Below, in pieces: positions 4,583-5,922 of a stretch of DNA of 5,922 nt. The DNA lies in the NCBI GenBank assembly GCA_025362765.1, contig JANYFI010000263.1, forward strand, positions 1 through 5,922, given 5' to 3'. Position numbers and translations under genes: made by a program. Under the pieces are notes generated by a model. That model did not search any database and was not told the DNA's origin. It saw only the letters and a program-made list of their open reading frames with translations. Within the stretch, counting starts at the first letter, position 1; each line of letters begins with the position of its first letter. Source of the stretch: Ferruginibacter sp. GTDB taxonomy: Bacteria; Bacteroidota; Bacteroidia; Chitinophagales; Chitinophagaceae.

Positions 4583-5922
4583 TTAAAAGATTTTATACTC
4601 CTCAATTTTTCTATAGAGGGTGGTGAGGCCAATGTTTAAAAGCCTTGCCGCCTCTGTTTTATTCCCTTTGGTATGATTGAGTACCCGCTGTATATGCAGC
4701 TTTTCAACACTCGATAATTCAAAGGCCGACATGCCGCTTTGCTGGCTTGTATCATTGATTTGCAGTTCTGCCGGTAAAGTATCAGTAGTCAACTGGTTAC
4801 CTTCTGTTAATATCACCGCCCGCTCAATTACATTTTTTAATTCGCGGATGTTCCCCTTCCATTGGTGATTTTGCAGATGGCTGCTAAAATCTTTACTTAT
4901 TTCATTAATGTGCTTATTGCTTTTTTGGGCATAAATTTTCAGGAAACTGGCAGCCAGTTCGGGGATATCTTTTTTTCTTTCACGTAAGGCCGGTAGCGTT
5001 ATCGTAAAAACATTTATCCTGTAAAATAAATCTTCTCTAAACCTGCCTGTTTTTACTTCTTCCTGTAAATCACGGTTAGTAGCGGCGATTAGCCTGATAT
5101 CTACTTTGGTAGCTTTTGTATCTCCCACTTTTATGAATTCGCCGGCTTCAAGTACCCGTAACAATTTTGCCTGCAGATCAATGTGCATCTCTCCGATTTC
5201 ATCTAAAAAAAGAGTGCCCGTGTGTGCTTCTTCAATCAGTCCTTTTTTATCTTTCAGCGCACCCGTAAATGCGCCGGCTTTGTGGCCGAATATTTCACTT
5301 TCCAGCAACTCCTTGCTAAAAGCACTGCAATTGAGTGCCATAAAGGGTTTTCCGGCACGCAGGCTACCAGCATGGATGGCCTGTGCAAATACTTCTTTTC
5401 CTGTTCCCGTTTCACCAAGCAGCAATACGCTGGCGTTGGTAGGCGCCACCTTTTTAGCGAAGGTAATGGCTTCCAGTATCAGTGGTGAGGAACCTAAAAT
5501 GCTATCAAAAGAATGTTTTTTACCTATCTGCTGTTCAAGCTTTTCTATGCGTTTTTGCAATTGTACTTTTTCGAGTGCCCTGGTAATGAGCGGAATTATT
5601 TTGTCGTTGTCATTCCCTTTGGTAAGATAATCAAACGCGCCATTTTTAATGGCCTGCACACCATCAGAAATATTTCCGTAAGCTGTTAGCAAAATAATTT
5701 CTACCTGCGGGTATAAGTTTTTAATTTCTTTTATGAGGTCAACACCATTGCCATCAGGCAATTTAACATCGCATAAAATTACATCTACGCTTACCTGTTC
5801 CAGTTTTTTTAATGCGGCTTTACACGTAGCGGCTTCCAGTACTTCAAATCCTTCCAGCCCAATGATCCGGGCCATCAGTGTTCTTAATTTTTCTTCATCG
5901 TCAATAATCAGAATTTTGTTCA
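4583..5922 (-). CDS. Sigma-54-dependent response regulator (receiver, AAA+, Fis HTH), lacking one base of its start codon
   Basis: NtrC-family two-component activator: a phosphorylated receiver switches on an AAA+ ATPase that opens sigma-54 RNA polymerase promoters. The reading frame runs to the window edge and the last two bases read as TG on the minus strand. The start is therefore most likely an ATG whose A lies at 5923, giving 446 aa, a normal family length. The protein then begins MNKILIIDDEEKLRTL, containing the acidic pair D8-D9. An internal Met (codon at 5875) would delete that pair. Visible parts: receiver about 1-120 with phospho-acceptor D52 (in LCDVKLPDG), T80 and K102; a coiled linker about 117-135; Walker A GETGTGKE 170-177; intact sigma-54-contacting GAFTGA 217-222; Walker B LFLDE with D241-E242; RFREDLFYRI with the likely arginine fingers R296 and R302; Fis-type HTH about 405-446. 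The usual Pro after the receiver Lys is Gly (LTKGNDND). It is followed by a terminator, then kup. Control of the K+ genes is inferred from position only; its kinase is not in the window. Confidence 0.95.
   Translation of the reverse strand, partial: NKILIIDDEEKLRTLMARIIGLEGFEVLEAATCKAALKKLEQVSVDVILCDVKLPDGNGVDLIKEIKNLYPQVEIILLTAYGNISDGVQAIKNGAFDYLTKGNDNDKIIPLITRALEKVQLQKRIEKLEQQIGKKHSFDSILGSSPLILEAITFAKKVAPTNASVLLLGETGTGKEVFAQAIHAGSLRAGKPFMALNCSAFSKELLESEIFGHKAGAFTGALKDKKGLIEEAHTGTLFLDEIGEMHIDLQAKLLRVLEAGEFIKVGDTKATKVDIRLIAATNRDLQEEVKTGRFREDLFYRINVFTITLPALRERKKDIPELAASFLKIYAQKSNKHINEISKDFSSHLQNHQWKGNIRELKNVIERAVILTEGNQLTTDTLPAELQINDTSQQSGMSAFELSSVEKLHIQRVLNHTKGNKTEAARLLNIGLTTLYRKIEEYKIF

Noticed and set aside
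5106..5630. Long plus-strand open frame (174 codons) opposite the regulator
   Set aside because: It lies antisense to the conserved AAA+ and receiver coding sequence, and its translation has no recognisable motif. It is a shadow of the real gene, as are the shorter plus-strand frames opposite kdpA and kup.
1..5922. tRNA, rRNA, CRISPR array, insertion sequence or phage genes
   Set aside because: No cloverleaf, spaced repeat array, transposase motif or terminal inverted repeat was seen. The window is filled by K+ transport and regulatory genes with short spacers.

Overview
The window looks like a potassium-uptake locus from a member of the Bacteroidota, probably a Chitinophagaceae-like bacterium. 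This rests on protein character, AT-rich spacers, start codons without Shine-Dalgarno sequences, and terminator and spacer-repeat style. The genus is an inference. All genes that can be supported lie on the minus strand, so the locus reads from right to left.

From right to left: (1) A sigma-54-dependent response regulator (receiver, AAA+ domain and Fis-type helix-turn-helix) occupies 4583 to the window edge. Its start codon falls one base outside the window, and it ends at a clear intrinsic terminator. (2) A spacer of about 210 bases follows, holding two inverted repeats and a weak promoter candidate. (3) A full-length Kup-family K+ transporter (2364-4331) ends at its own terminator, whose sequence closely resembles the first one. 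(4) A spacer of about 135 bases holds a 9-bp direct repeat and a small palindrome. (5) Three very small membrane-peptide genes follow in a row: 37 aa, 28 aa and 25 aa. The last is recognisable as KdpF by its end YVLIKPEKF; the first two are not recognised. (6) A KdpF-kdpA spacer carries a 7-bp tandem repeat and a hairpin. (7) Full-length kdpA (95-1795) follows. (8) At least 94 noncoding bases come after kdpA, carrying a 9-bp tandem repeat. kdpB would be expected next, beyond the left edge.

Kup and the Kdp ATPase both import K+: Kup constitutively with modest affinity, Kdp as the inducible high-affinity pump, as known from the families. The neighbouring regulator makes it a plausible controller of one or both. 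That would be sigma-54 control, unlike the OmpR-type KdpE of enterobacteria. No sensor kinase and no convincing -24/-12 promoter is visible here, so this link is inferred from position only. The most interesting part is the chain of small membrane ORFs before kdpA. It suggests extra small subunits or regulators in the Kdp operon of this lineage.
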